A DNA stretch of 64,000 nt from Rhizopus sp. PT2906. Lineage: Eukaryota; Mucoromycota; Mucoromycetes; Mucorales; Rhizopodaceae. Every line of letters starts with the position of its first letter. Position 1 is the stretch's first letter. The notes under the pieces were generated by a model. That model ran no database searches. It had not been told where the DNA came from and saw only the letters and a list, made by a program, of their open reading frames with translations. The stretch lies in NCBI GenBank assembly GCA_025529335.1, contig JAMYHX010000163.1:21624-85623 (forward strand). Reading direction: 5' to 3'. Made by a program: the position numbers and the translations under genes. Below are positions 12,001 to 23,190 of this stretch, one piece after another.

Positions 12001-14547
12001 TTCGACTTATTTAATTCATACATTTTTTTTTCCTTTTATTGTAGCTTGCAGAACTAAATTGGCAAGACGCAACTTCCAATCTCTGCGAGAGAACCACGCT
12101 GCCATTCAAATTCAAAAGCTTGTCAGAGGCTGGTGAGTTAAGTGATGATTACATAGAACTCTCCTTTCTGATAGCATTTTTTTTTTTCGTAACATAGGTT
12201 TGCCAGAAAGAAGTATAAGGCTCAAAGAGAATTTATCATTCATTTCCAATCCATCATTCGTCGCAATATTGCTCGTAAACAATTATTGGGCCTCCGCGCC
12301 GAAGCAAGATCTGTCAGTCACTTTAAGGAAGTATCATATGCTCTTGAAAACAAGGTCGTTGAATTGACACAGACACTGAGAACAGTTCAGCATGAGAATA
12401 AGGTAATGAATGACCGTGCGGCTCAGCTTGAAGCACAGATCAGAACTTGGACAGATAAATATGAGAAAATGGAGCGCAAAGCCAAGAATTTAGAAGAAGA
12501 ACTTCAAAAGCCAACTGTTCCCAAGGAAACTCATGATACACTTCAATCTGAGTTCAACAGTCTTCATCATGAGCATCGCCAAGCGTTAGAAAAGATCAAG
12601 AACCAAGACCGCGAATTAAATACCGTCAAATCTCAGCTTGAAAGCGAAAAGACAGAAAATGAGAAACTTCGCAAGTCACTAGAGGAGGCCGATGAACGAG
12701 CCAAGAACGTGACAGACGAAGCTGAAGTAGCCGAGCTCCGTAGCCAAATCGCTGCATTAAAGGCACAACTATCACAGGCACTCAACACATCTCGTCGTCA
12801 AGGATCATCGACTGCTCTGCGTGCTGTTTCACCTGCTCCCGGCATGCGTAACGCTTCTCCTGCACCTTATTTGTCAGTAGATTCCGAGTCTGCTGGAATG
12901 CGACAGAGAAGCAAATCACCTGCTGGCGTCTATGCAAATGTATCTCATCCTGTTGCTCCTGCTACAACCAATTCTCCTCCTACGCCAGCAATGAGAAGAC
13001 CACGCAGGAACAGTTCTGCGGATATGCTAAACAGCAGGCTAAAGAATTCCCTTGAAACGATCCGTCAGAATGAAAAGCATCCTCGACCTACGTCCATTGA
13101 TAACATCGGATCTATTGCAGGCACCAAAGCCGGCGGACTCTCTGGTGCCATCGATGAAAGCCCAGAAGAAGAAATCCATACCTTGTTACGTAATGAGGAT
13201 AGCTTACAGGAAGAAATCCTTCAGGGCCTCATTCGGTCTGTTAAGATGCCTTTACCTACTTTACAAAACCCTCCTTCCAAGAAAGAAATATTATTCCCCG
13301 CTCATACAATCAGCTTATGTGTAAGCGAAATGTGGCGATTGGGATATATCCAGCAGTCAGAGAGACTTTTGTTTGATGTTATGGACACAATACAAAAGCA
13401 ATTCTTGGTATATATTAAAATATGCTGACTACTGATATATTTATCATTTTTCTTTAATAGAGCTTTACTGATGAAGATGCAGTCGTCCCTTGTACATTTT
13501 GGCTAACCAATGTCCATGAGCTATTGTCATTGATTTGCATTGCGCATCAAGAAATTGAACAAGAATTTTACCATGATAAGCGTAAAGCAGCAAACAGAAA
13601 TGATTTCAACAAGCTAATGGAAACCATCAAGTTCGAGATTCAATGCTTAGAGGATAATATCTACCATGCCTGGATGAAGGAGATCAAGAAGCATCTTAGT
13701 AAAATGGTTATTCCAGCAGTAGTCGAAGGACAGTCCCTGCCTGGGTTCATCACAAGTGACTCTGGTAGATTCTTCAACAAGCTATTAACTGGTTCATCTC
13801 AGCCGATGTATTCAATGGACGATCTGCTCAATTTCATGAACAAGATATGGCGTGCCATGAAATGCTATTATATTGAGCAATCTGTAGCTGCACAAGCATT
13901 GACAGAATTGTTAAAACTTATTGGTGTAACAGCATTCAACGATTTATTGATGAGAAAAAACTTTTGTTCATGGAAGAGAGGTAAGCAAAATATATTGTGC
14001 ATGCAACGTATCTGACTATTCAACTTTATTAGCTATGCAAATTCAATACAATATTACGCGTATTGAAGAATGGTGCAAGAGCCACGATATTCCTGAAGGC
14101 GCTCTTCAATTAGAACACTTGATGCAAACGACCAAGTTACTCCAATTCAAAAAAGCAACCTTGGAAGATATTGAAAATATCTATGAAGTTTGTTGGATAT
14201 TGACACCTACTCAGATACAGAAGCTCATTTCACAGTATCATATTGCTGACTATGAGAATCCTATCAAGCCTGAGATACTTCGAGCCGTGGCTGCTCATGT
14301 TACAGGAGATAAGAGCGATGCGTTATTATTGGATGCTGTATCAATCGATAACACGTCGAATCCATTTGAAATCCCTGGACCACGAGATACAAAGCCTGAG
14401 GTCTACTTACCTTCTTGGGTAAATATATAAAGCAATACTTTTAAAAAATCTGTCATATCTAACTCTTTAATTTACACATAGCTAAATTTGAAGCGACTTC
14501 GTCGATTAGTCACACTTATTCAACAGACAGAAGAAACTGCTCAATAA
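9040..14547 (+). CDS. MYO2: Class V myosin heavy chain
   Basis: This is an actin motor that carries vesicles and organelles toward the hyphal tip. The spliced product is 1616 residues, close to yeast Myo2. Exons are 9040-9201, 9260-9392, 9456-9821, 9880-10079, 10137-10877, 10933-11214, 11274-11970, 12045-12132, 12198-13407, 13461-13980, 14033-14418 and 14482-14547; all junctions keep phase. In order it has an N-terminal SH3-like part, a motor head with P-loop GESGAGKT at about residue 176, NDNSSRFGKY (switch I), DIYGFEHF (switch II) and HYIRCIKPN. Six IQ motifs follow at about 783-930 (for example AITIQKNWKRYIAR), then a coiled coil at about 935-1085, a Ser/Pro-rich linker and a globular tail with a DIL domain. 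The start at 9040 gives MTTNIRQSVEVYTPGTKAW, which fits the family. The IQ necks should bind calmodulin-type light chains. The gene symbol is by orthology to yeast. Confidence 0.95.
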
Positions 14548-14634
14548 GGATATCACGTCTTTTATTCCCTTTTTATTAATAAATTATATACATATAAGCG
14601 ACTATTTAATAGTTATAGCCCTTTTGTTTACTCA

Positions 14635-14656
14635 ATATATATATATATATATATAT
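14635..14656. repeat. (TA)n microsatellite
   Basis: About 11 uninterrupted TA dinucleotides lie 90 bases after the myosin stop codon. Confidence 0.9.
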
Positions 14657-16780
14657 TACCTAACCAAGAAAAAGCATGTAAAATAATAACTCTCTTCCCT
14701 AATTCTCTTATCTGTTTCTATATGTTGAATAAACCAAAGAAAGGAAGAAGGAGCCCGACTAAATGATTGTAGACTTAATAATTTACTTCACGACCAACGC
14801 ACTGAGGTGGCAAAGTCATACTGACATCGTTGATGTATTCTTTTTTTTCCCTTACCAAAATGTTGAACTTAGTAGATAGTGGCTATTCAAATACAATTAA
14901 TTCATTTAAAGAAAAAAGTACTTTTGTAAACTGATTTCAATTTTGATGTATCTCATAATCGTAGTCTCTATTTTTCTCTGAGACAGCCCTTGATTTCTGT
15001 TTAGCTTACAAATAAAATATCCATGGCAAAATTAATTGTAAGGTTGACAAAGCAAATGTTATTACAATAATCTCACTATAAAAATATAAATAACGCAAGA
15101 AATACTTTGAGACATTTTTATGGTTTGAAAAGATGACAAGACAAAAAGGTAAAAAATATATATAATGATTGTGAACAAGGAATTGAGGTCGATTTAAATG
15201 CTTTTTTTTGTAATGGACTGATGCATTAGAGATGAGGAAAAGACTTCAATATATGAAGGTTGTGCCATTCCTTCTTGCGTAAATCAATCGTATATCATAG
15301 ATAAGCCTTGTTCGGATAAGTGTGCTGTCTTGGCTTTACTACATAACTTATAATATGTTATGTCTAGCTTACAACAGCTACACTTGATCAACTAAATTGC
15401 ATCATTTGTTACTACAGTGATGGACTGCTCTTCAATCACTTTGCTTTCCCTCTAAGGCTTATTGAGTTATTCTTCTACTATTTTATTCCATATAAGGCTT
15501 ATTTTTTATCCTTTTCCTGTATTCACGTATTCATATTCTTTTTCATTAATAGCACCCTTTCTCATTAATCAATCACTCACATACTTGATAGTACCTCTCA
15601 TTCATGATACATGAGTATCCATGACAATAAGGAGACTATATAAAGTATGTTGCGTACCTTAGCAACTCATCTTGTTTCGAGCGCCATTTGAAATAGTTTA
15701 TGCAGACTTGAAAGATCCATTGCTTTACTATAAAAATGAACGTAGAGTCATCAAATCTATCACAATCATAATCGCCGCTAATGTCGATCTGCATTTCACA
15801 AGCAGAAGGGAAAAGGATAAGGATATAAAAACAAGGAATAGAGGATAAACATTTTACCTTTTACCCCTTTTTCCATGTGCACTAAAAATAAAAATAAAAA
15901 CATTACACGCTCTTGTGCTTTCCTAAGCCAGTTATGTTCATGCTTGATAAATAGGCTTTGATAAATGAAAGTTGGGTAATTTGTTTTTATTTCTTTTTAA
16001 CAAGAAGTCATAGTGGCTAACCAAATAGATCAATCATGATTTGGCTTCGTTCGATTTGACAAATAACAACTGTAATGGAATCAATTCCGTGTGTTCCACA
16101 GAGCCGGCAGTCTAGTGCTCTTTGAGAAAAGCCTTATTTTTTGTTTACTATCAGCTGCCGTCCCCCTCTCAGCCTTTTTCTTTGTACATTTAATTCTTAT
16201 TTTACATCTTTTATTCATTCTTAAAGAAAACGACCAGAAAAATAGAAAAATGCATATTGGAAATGAGAAAAGTGAAACAACCAAAATGAAAAAAAGTTAT
16301 ACGTGTGCGTGTGTATGTGTGTGAGAGGTCAATTTTATGTAAACAAGCGGCCGTACAAAAGAAAAGGGGCCGTGAAAAAAATATGCAAAAAAAGGGGAGG
16401 AGACGTTCGGATGCTCGGATATGTTTTAATATGGATAAGATAGAAAATGAGTTATTATTTATTCATGCATTATTGGAGAAAGGAGGAATGAGTCATATAT
16501 TTTCAGCCTAAATAACATGATTCACGTAAACAAAAAAAACTATAAAAGAGACAACCATTCTTTTCCCCTTTTTCCTTTTTTTCTTCATTCTTTATCTCTT
16601 TTAAAAATTCTCCTATACTTTTATTATTCCCTATGTTGAAAAGGTATAACAGCGTCTGGATGATCTCAAAGAATATATAACCAATGTCATCCCTTAGAAA
16701 ATACACTCTTACTGGCTCTATTTCATGGTTCCTGATGCATCTTACTCTATCATAATGGCCTCTCACGGGGTGAAGCCTTA
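14657..16780. other. Gene-poor AT-rich spacer
   Basis: No coding region is supported. Frames at 16081-16766 are low-complexity (Lys/Phe-rich shadows of A and T runs). A short GT-rich stretch lies at about 16300-16322. Confidence 0.4.
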
Positions 16781-16789
16781 AAGAAATTT

Positions 16790-17075
16790 CTGCTACTTGC
16801 CAATGCTCAAAAACGCTTGCTACTGCTTATCAATGCACTCAAACAATCAAACAATTAAAAAAGAACAAATAATCAAACAAATATTCAAATGCTTTATCAA
16901 ACACTTGTCAAATGCTTATCAAATCTCTGGAAAGACCAATGAACGCCTACTCATGCTTATCAATACTTACAAATGATCATCAGTGCCTGAAAATGCTAGT
17001 GAATGGCTGTCCCATACTTATCAACGTCGAAAAGTCCTTAAAGAATTTTGCTCATGTCTATCAATGCCTGCTGTT
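16790..17075. repeat. Degenerate minisatellite built on ATGCTTATCAAT
   Basis: A motif close to TGCTTATCAATGCTTAC recurs about eight times with heavy divergence, for example CTGCTTATCAATGC, AATGCTTATCAAATC, ATGCTTATCAATAC, ATACTTATCAACG and ATGTCTATCAATGCC. The spacing is irregular, roughly 20-45 bases. The frames through it are not coding-like. It looks like an old tandem array that has diverged. Confidence 0.6.
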
Positions 17076-17089
17076 AATGAATACTACTC

Positions 17090-18427
17090 TGGAGTAACAG
17101 CATATTCAATCTACTTTGCCACCATCTGCCAAACTTTATCAAGCTCTGCTACAGGTCGCTGCTTCTCTACGCTGGATCACTCCGAGATGTTCCTATTGTT
17201 ATGGCTCTGCCTCTACAGTTGATGAATGGTCCATAAATCCTCCCTCCCCCCTACTGCTGAGCTCGGCGGTCGCGATGCTCCAAAGGTTCAATATTCCGAT
17301 GTCTCCACGGTCATCACTCCCTTCCAAAACGCTTTGTCCTAGGTACTTAGAAGTGCACTCTTTGTACGTTGAAGCATCTCTTTCGTTGAATTTACCGTGG
17401 TATAGTTTTGAGATTGACTTTTTGAGATTTGAGACTTGAGTACTTTTTTTTCATGGAGGGTTTACACCTTGTAGTCTTCTGGCATGCAGTCTATGGTTCT
17501 ATTCATCTTGGATTTGAAAGCTAGTGATAATGTAGTCTCATGGGCTTATGGAAAGAAAAAGAAGAAAAAAATCTCTCTGCTTGGTTATCAAAAACAAAAG
17601 CTTCTACTTGCTCTTTTAATTTCGCTATCAAAATCAAACTATTGCTTACTGAAATAAAAACTTCATTTTGTTACTCCCATACTTGACTTTTTGTTCTTTA
17701 ATCTTAAATATGGCTATTTTCATATTCATTCAGCGCATTCTCAAGTGCGCAGCATTTACTCAAGAAGAAAAGTGTCTTTTTCATTATAATTCTTTGGTGT
17801 ATATTTCAAGTTCTATTATATGCCCTCATCAATCTAGCTTTTGTTTTAGATCAGTGTTTCTTTAGTTCTGTGAGCTCTCATGCTTCTCACTGCCCGTTAG
17901 AAACGAAGCTATCTTTAGTGACTAACGAAGTACCTGTAACAAATGACTAGCTGCAAAGCAAATATGAGGAGGGAGTCAATATCTTGGGATTGACCGGATT
18001 TAAGATTTTTGTTGGGGAACGATTTTTTGTATAGATGAGTTAGCAGAAGAGCTACATTGAGAGAGAGAGAGAGAAAAGAGAAAAAAGGAGTAGAGGTGAT
18101 AATGAAGGAAATAGAGCCAGAAATCTGGGATACTTCCAATAAGTGGTTCCTGCAGCCGTATTATCAGCGGTGCCACCCTTTTGCAGTGCAGGATAATCAG
18201 TTGTAGATAGTACAGATATTGAATGATTGAGGTTCTTCCGAGTGACGGACAGAGAGTCTTGACGTATGCAATGGGCGCGGTGAGGAAGCGGAAGAACATT
18301 GCATCCTACAAAAGAGGAAATTAGATGTATAAATACATGTTGAATGAACTGTGACTTTTAGTAAACACCTATTTTTATGTAAAATCCCTCTGATATTTCT
18401 TGCTCTCTTTTGTTCTAAATTGCAACA
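17090..18427. other. Spacer with a GC-richer patch of possible decayed coding DNA
   Basis: Bases 17100-17400 are clearly less AT-rich than their surroundings and carry a 107-codon frame (17116-17439) of Ser/Leu-rich composition with no recognisable motif. It could be an eroded mobile-element piece. From 17450 on I see nothing except A/T runs and a GA repeat near 18058-18072. Confidence 0.3.
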
Positions 18428-18665
18428 ATGAACAAATCTACTGGTGTTCGTTTACTAGCTAATGGTGTTGCTTCTTGTTCAGCACAGGCTTCAATTTACG
18501 GAAAATGCATTGCTGCTAATTATCAAGGTGTCACCAAAGACATGTGTCAAAAGGAATTTCAAGCATTTAAGCAATGTGTTCAACTAGCTGTAAGTTATTA
18601 AACCACATGTGCGTGTATGATTACTAATAGTGCTTGTCTGTAAAAAGGTAAAGAGGAAGTGGTAA
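18428..18665 (+). CDS. Twin CX9C mitochondrial protein, NDUFAF8-like complex I assembly factor
   Basis: This is a 59-residue protein in two exons, 18428-18589 and 18648-18665, with a 58-nt GT-AG intron containing a TTACTAAT branch site. The product starts MNKSTGVRLLANGVASCSAQ. It has two CX9C motifs, C(SAQASIYGK)C and C(QKEFQAFKQ)C, the signature of CHCH proteins oxidised by the Mia40 relay in the intermembrane space. Length, the spacing between the two pairs, and the CxxEFxAxxxC pattern match NDUFAF8 (C17orf89), which works with NDUFAF5 in complex I assembly. Mucoromycetes have complex I, so the role is plausible. Another small CX9C protein is the alternative. Confidence 0.72.
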
Positions 18666-18904
18666 TTTTTCTATTTCTATACGCAAATAAAGAGAAAAAG
18701 GAAGAGTGGAGTGTAATATCATTAAGCAACAAAACTATGCACGCCATCACAAGGAGTCATTGCTTATATTTTACTTTAATGCATCTTATTAAAAGAATGA
18801 AAGAAAAAGCATTAAGCTCGAAGCAATACATGCTTTTAACTAATACAAAGACTTACAATCAGAAAAAGATGTTGAGTGGGGGTAAAGTGTTTATTGTGTG
18901 CAAG

Positions 18905-18947
<43 letters not shown>
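18905..18947. repeat. Uninterrupted run of 43 A
   Basis: A pure A homopolymer followed by GAAATATATG. It could be a slipped homopolymer or the tail of a retroposed sequence; no target duplication was recognised. Confidence 0.9.
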
Positions 18948-18949
<2 letters not shown>

Positions 18950-18984
18950 AATATATGCAGATATACATCTGTGTGATCGATAAC

Positions 18985-19640
18985 TCTTAAAATCGAGCTT
19001 TAACGACACGAATTCAACGAAGATTCGTTTAGCAGAGCTCAAACAGGAGCTTCGATTGAATTTTGACTTTCACAGTGATTCCGCTGAGCAGTTTGCTATC
19101 GACGCACACTTGCTTGACTCTCAGTGGTCGACACTTTATAATTTAAATGCTTCTCAGAGGAAATGCTGACCACCATAGCCTCCTAGTGCTCTTTCAGAAA
19201 GCTATAGGGCATTTTAACTTACTTGAGATCATCGCTTACTGAAGGAGCTTTCAAGTGTCTTGCCAGAGTACCATAAATTCCAGTTTACTTCTTGAAGATG
19301 CAGAAACGTATCATAAACACGGTGCGGAGACAGAGACCATAAAAGAGACATTGCTCCTGGAATTCAGTTTAGCCAGAAACAATACCAACAAATAGGAGTA
19401 AGTATTCCCAGGACTTGACCGATTGAGACGACGTCTCATCTGTGCCTTGCTTCTCTTTGTAGTAATTACTGATATAATTGCAGAAGGCATGGAGATGACT
19501 TAAGGCACAGATGGTCTTGTCCTTTTCTTTGTCACCTCACTCTTGTAGACGTTCGCCAGGCTGATGTATCTAAGTTAGAAAAAGTTAGTATGAACAAAAG
19601 TAATAAAGGTCGTCTAAATACTTACATAACTATGAACGTC
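18985..19640 (+). pseudogene. Decayed coding remnant, probable mobile-element origin
   Basis: Short coding-like peptides appear in different plus-strand frames separated by stops. One near 19005-19170 includes RLAELKQELRLNFDFHSDS, and one near 19300-19395 includes HKHGAETETIKETLLLEF. The composition is protein-like, but the frames do not join and no family is recognised. I infer an eroded element gene. Confidence 0.35.
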
Positions 19641-19709
19641 ATGTATCGCTCCATTGTTTACAGCAGCTTCGTACTTTGCTTGATATCATATTTACTTGAT
19701 AATGCCTAA

Positions 19710-19855
19710 CCGTATGAGATTACTTTAAATCTATACTTTAAGAAAGAAGAATATAAAGAGACCGACCACAAAAACATGTTATTCTTATATAGCACGCCAT
19801 ACTCAATTCTAATTGGTCATGATTAATTCGTCTTGATGTTATGTAGAGACTCATT
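19710..19855 (+). repeat. Dispersed repeat, copy A (partner at 61618-61840)
   Basis: The sequence CCGTATGAGATTACT.TAAATCTATACT.TAAGAA begins both this copy and the one at 61618, and both end in TAGAGACTCATT in the same orientation. This copy is shorter (146 versus 223 bp) because of internal differences. It flanks decayed coding DNA here and lies inside the inverted-repeat element at 61.3-63.2 kb, so it is probably the 3' non-coding part of one transposon family. Confidence 0.7.
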
Positions 19856-19912
19856 AGCATCATTTGTATTTATTATTTATTATTGTAGCTATATCACACA
19901 TGGAATTGGTAG

Positions 19913-20860
19913 CAGCGTCTTTTTTCAGCAAGTGAGAGTCAGATTCGTCAATGCATACTTCATTACGCCCAAACCTTGAGAGCTTGTCATCTTCTTTTGC
20001 AAAAGCTTGTTCATTGTTTGACGAGATGAATATGGATTGATAATTTCATCTTCAATTTTCATACCCTCTATTTTACTCTCAGATAGCTTGGTGGCAGCAG
20101 AAATTGACTCGTAAGAGACAGTAGATACGTCGAAGACTGACTTATTTGAAAGAATTTTCTTTTCAGATGCACCGTGTTTGACTTCAGCAAGTAACGCCTT
20201 ATTGGTACTAAATGCTTGGGTTTATAGCCCTTAGGCGCTTCTTTGCACTGAACGAGATTGATGTCAATTGTATTATGTATTGGTTATTGGGTACACATCC
20301 GTGGGCAGCAGAACGAGGACAGTCAGGAACAAAGTCTATAACACATTCATTCACAACTGAAAGCGCCTTCTTCTGCTTCGCAACAACCTTCAGATGCCTT
20401 TTTCAATGATAGCTATTCGTCTATTCATGGTGGTATGACTTTCTTTTATAAACAAAGAAAAAAAAAAAAAGACAGCTCTACGATAAGAGAACTTGAATGA
20501 GGCGTACTAGTGGAAATGAAGAATGATGACTTTTTGCTCTCTTGCTCAAGATAGCGTTTACAAAAAATCAATCAAATGTCATTAAATCACAGCCATCACT
20601 CATCTTCAATCGTTACGCAAGCTCTCAACAGTTGTGTTCCTCAGATATTGGCGTCAGGTGTCTGAAGTGTTTTAGCATCTTTGCAAGCTCGTTTACTCAC
20701 TCTAATGTCATTGGAATGTCCAAACATTGACGTAAGCCATCCATATACACTTACAAGCTCACCGATGGTATCAAAAGCAGAAAAAGATCCTGCGCTTTGC
20801 ATTTTGAACAATAGTGTCTGTTTGATATAGCTTTTGTGTCTCTTCGTGTTCATTTTCATA
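19913..20860 (-). pseudogene. Frameshifted gene remnant next to the dispersed repeat
   Basis: Read on the minus strand, three coding-like segments follow one another. Bases 20859-20644 contain SAGSFSAFDTIGELVSVYGW. Bases about 20412-20240 contain NECVIDFVPDCPRSAAHGC, with Cys/His spacing reminiscent of a zinc knuckle. Bases 20205-19913 contain KHGASEKKILSNKSVFDVS and end in a stop. They lie in different frames and are separated by stops. The 3' end abuts the repeat at 19710-19855, which also follows the gene inside the 61.3-63.2 kb element. I infer a decayed transposon gene; the family is not identified. Confidence 0.45.
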
Positions 20861-21056
20861 ATTCATAATTTCCAAAGACAAATTCGTTCAAAAAGACATA
20901 GATTCTCACCAATATAAATCATAAGTTTTCAGCAGGACGACAGCTTTACTATTCAGAAACAGTGTGTACTTGACAGCAGGGCTCGAATATTTATTGCCAT
21001 GAAATCAAACTGCCTACTTTTTTTTGTTCCTCCGCTTTATTGCTATTGTTGTTGTC

Positions 21057-22235
21057 ATGTTTAAACGATCGAGTTCGAATGTGTTAAATCTATCAAAAAG
21101 CAAATCCAAATCAACAAATGACCAATCTTTTCAAGATCGAACACAACAACAATCAAATCCTTTTGCTGGTAGACAGCAATCCGGCCCTAACGCCGTCAGT
21201 CAATACAAAAGAAAAGCACCGATGCCATTTACAGTAAATTCCAATGATGATGACTGGGGCGACTTTCAAGCAAGTAAATTCCAAAAACCAAAAGAAAAAC
21301 AAGAGAAGCCAACATTTATAAAACCGGTCAAGAAGAGACGCCTGTTTGAACCTTCTGGACATAACGCTAATGCTCGTGCCGAACTATTGATCGACACTGT
21401 ATTTCGATCAACAGACGAAGCCAACAATGACATTGGCAAAGAAACCTGTCCTTATTGTGGAGATATACTCGAGCCGATGACGAATTCACTGAGAAAGTAT
21501 CTAGAGCAAAAGGAAACTAAGGATAGAGCGCACGAACAAAAGCAACTCGCTCGACTGAAACGAGAAAACGCACAGTCCTCGTTTGGAACGGCTGACTGGA
21601 TTGTAGAGCAACGTCGTGTGTCAACAACTGATAAGCATGAGTTCTGCAAATTACATCATATCGAACTTGTTGTCAAAAAACAAGGCAATGAAAGAGGTTA
21701 TCCAGAATCAATAGATTTTAAGGGAATAGAGAAACGCATCCTGGGATTCAAATCTCAATTAGACAATGTGATAGATGGCAAGGTAAAGAGTAAATTTAAG
21801 GATATCGCGCTGAACGCATACTCTGAATTTGGTCAAAGTAAAGCAAGAAGCGCCGTAAATGTGCTCGTCCGACTCGAAAACTGCGTACCTGGTTATTACG
21901 GGCCAAGAGGATCTGCTGTGATCACCGAGGTGCTATCCAAACTATACCTTCAGTCCGGCATTCTCACCAAGGAATTGACACAACCTCAGCTGCCACTCGA
22001 ATACATTCAGCAAGTACTCATGCCTGAAGCAGGTCTTCGGCTCATTCGACAAGACCTATTGAACAAATCCAGACGGGGTCACACTAGTATCTTTCATGCC
22101 CTTCCTATTCCTCCCAATTTGACAGAAACTGCAGAAAAGGTCATGACAGAAAGTCGCGAATATGGAGCTGCAATGTTTCCAGAGGCAGAAGATGAAAGTA
22201 TCACAATAGAATCTGACGACAGTGATGGTTGTTAA
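21057..22235 (+). CDS. RTC4-domain protein
   Basis: This is an intronless 392-residue protein. The open frame extends upstream to 21024, but the first ATG is at 21057 (MFKRSSSNVLNLSKSKSK). The N-terminal 100 residues are basic, Gln/Ser-rich and probably disordered, with a KKRR-type nuclear signal. A CPYCGD motif at about residue 130 followed by a charged helix and FCKLHH suggests a zinc-binding unit. The C-terminal half (SKARSAVNVLVRLENCVPGYYGPRG ..., shown here as VPGYYGPRGSAVI and PEAGLRLIRQDL) matches the RTC4 domain, named for yeast Rtc4, which was found in a telomere-capping suppressor screen. The molecular role is unknown; probably nuclear. Confidence 0.8.
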   Translation: MFKRSSSNVLNLSKSKSKSTNDQSFQDRTQQQSNPFAGRQQSGPNAVSQYKRKAPMPFTVNSNDDDWGDFQASKFQKPKEKQEKPTFIKPVKKRRLFEPSGHNANARAELLIDTVFRSTDEANNDIGKETCPYCGDILEPMTNSLRKYLEQKETKDRAHEQKQLARLKRENAQSSFGTADWIVEQRRVSTTDKHEFCKLHHIELVVKKQGNERGYPESIDFKGIEKRILGFKSQLDNVIDGKVKSKFKDIALNAYSEFGQSKARSAVNVLVRLENCVPGYYGPRGSAVITEVLSKLYLQSGILTKELTQPQLPLEYIQQVLMPEAGLRLIRQDLLNKSRRGHTSIFHALPIPPNLTETAEKVMTESREYGAAMFPEAEDESITIESDDSDGC

Positions 22236-22394
22236 TGAGACCCCTTGTAATATAATCCTATATCTTCATCTCTTTGTAATATAAAATAGTGTGCAAAAAA
22301 AAAGTTGCTTTATTAACAAATCCATCACATTTCTGTTGCTGATGATGATGTATATTTATATTCCAAACGGCTGCACTTTCCTTTATCTAATCAT

Positions 22395-22815
22395 TTAATG
22401 GTGTTCAACGTTCTTGTGGTGCTCTATAAAATGAATGAGTATATGTGTGTATAGGTGTGTATATGTGTAGTGTCTTACTCAAGTGGAAGTGGTAATCAAT
22501 AGTGTAACCAACAACGAAAACACCAAAGATGAGGTGAAGTAAAGGAGTAACAGAAGCGTTGTCACCGTCAATGTAACGAGCCTTGTAGCGTCCCCAAGGA
22601 CCAGAGGGCTTGGGAGCTTCAACAGCACCCTTAGGTAAGGTCTATCATGACGTTAGACAATGTTTTTAATTAAAATTAAATGTTCTAACCTTGTAGAAGC
22701 TGACCAAACGAGTGATGGAGGCATCCTTGGAAGCACCAGAAACCTTTGTAGCAGCAGCTACATTAGGAGGAATGAGGGTCTTGGTGGAGTAGGCGCGACG
22801 GAAAATGGCGTTCAT
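22395..22815 (-). CDS. ATP17: Mitochondrial F1Fo-ATP synthase subunit f
   Basis: Subunit f sits in the membrane part of complex V in the inner mitochondrial membrane. Minus-strand exons are 22815-22690, 22641-22479 and 22423-22395, all in phase, giving 105 residues; yeast Atp17 is about the same length. The N-terminus MNAIFRRAYSTKTLIPPN is a typical cleavable matrix-targeting presequence. It is followed by RLVSFYKTLPKG, then GPWGRYKARYIDG and one membrane segment (LLHLIFGVFVVGYTIDY) before a His-rich end, all characteristic of fungal subunit f. The gene runs convergently toward the RTC4-domain gene with 159 bases between stops. No oddities. Confidence 0.9.
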
Positions 22816-23190
22816 CTTTTGGTGTCTTTTTGGTAACAGTAAAAAAAAGAAGCAGCCAAAAAATTCTTTTCAACCATTAAGCACCAGGGGGTTGCCGGAG
22901 ATTTAATATTTCACGTCATCCAATCGTAGCTTGAATTGGAGTAATTTTAGGCGCACTGTACAAGCGGACATATTGTGCACTTTTTCTCGAAATTATTGGC
23001 TTAGAAGCATGATAATACGATGGGAATGATATGGTTTAATAGCAAAGTTCAAGTTCAACAAGCTCATTTACCTTATCAGTATCCTCTTTGTCACGTGTCT
23101 CTAATTCATGCATTTAAATTAATCTTAATAAAAGCATACTGAATATCAATCTTGTATCTATCATAATAAAAAGAAGAAACAAGTAATACT

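Noticed and set aside
16790..17075. The degenerate repeat as a CRISPR array
   Set aside because: Units are not identical, the spacing is irregular, and the genome is eukaryotic.
18000..18299. Minus-strand frame of about 100 codons after a TTTTGTAG acceptor-like site
   Set aside because: It starts MFFRFLTAPIAYVKT but soon becomes Leu/Ser-rich shadow of GA and A runs. Alternative frames give other peptides of equal quality, and no exon partner was found.
18659..18976. Frame ending in a poly-lysine tract
   Set aside because: It depends on translating the 43-A run and overlaps the end of the CX9C gene; no protein-like composition.
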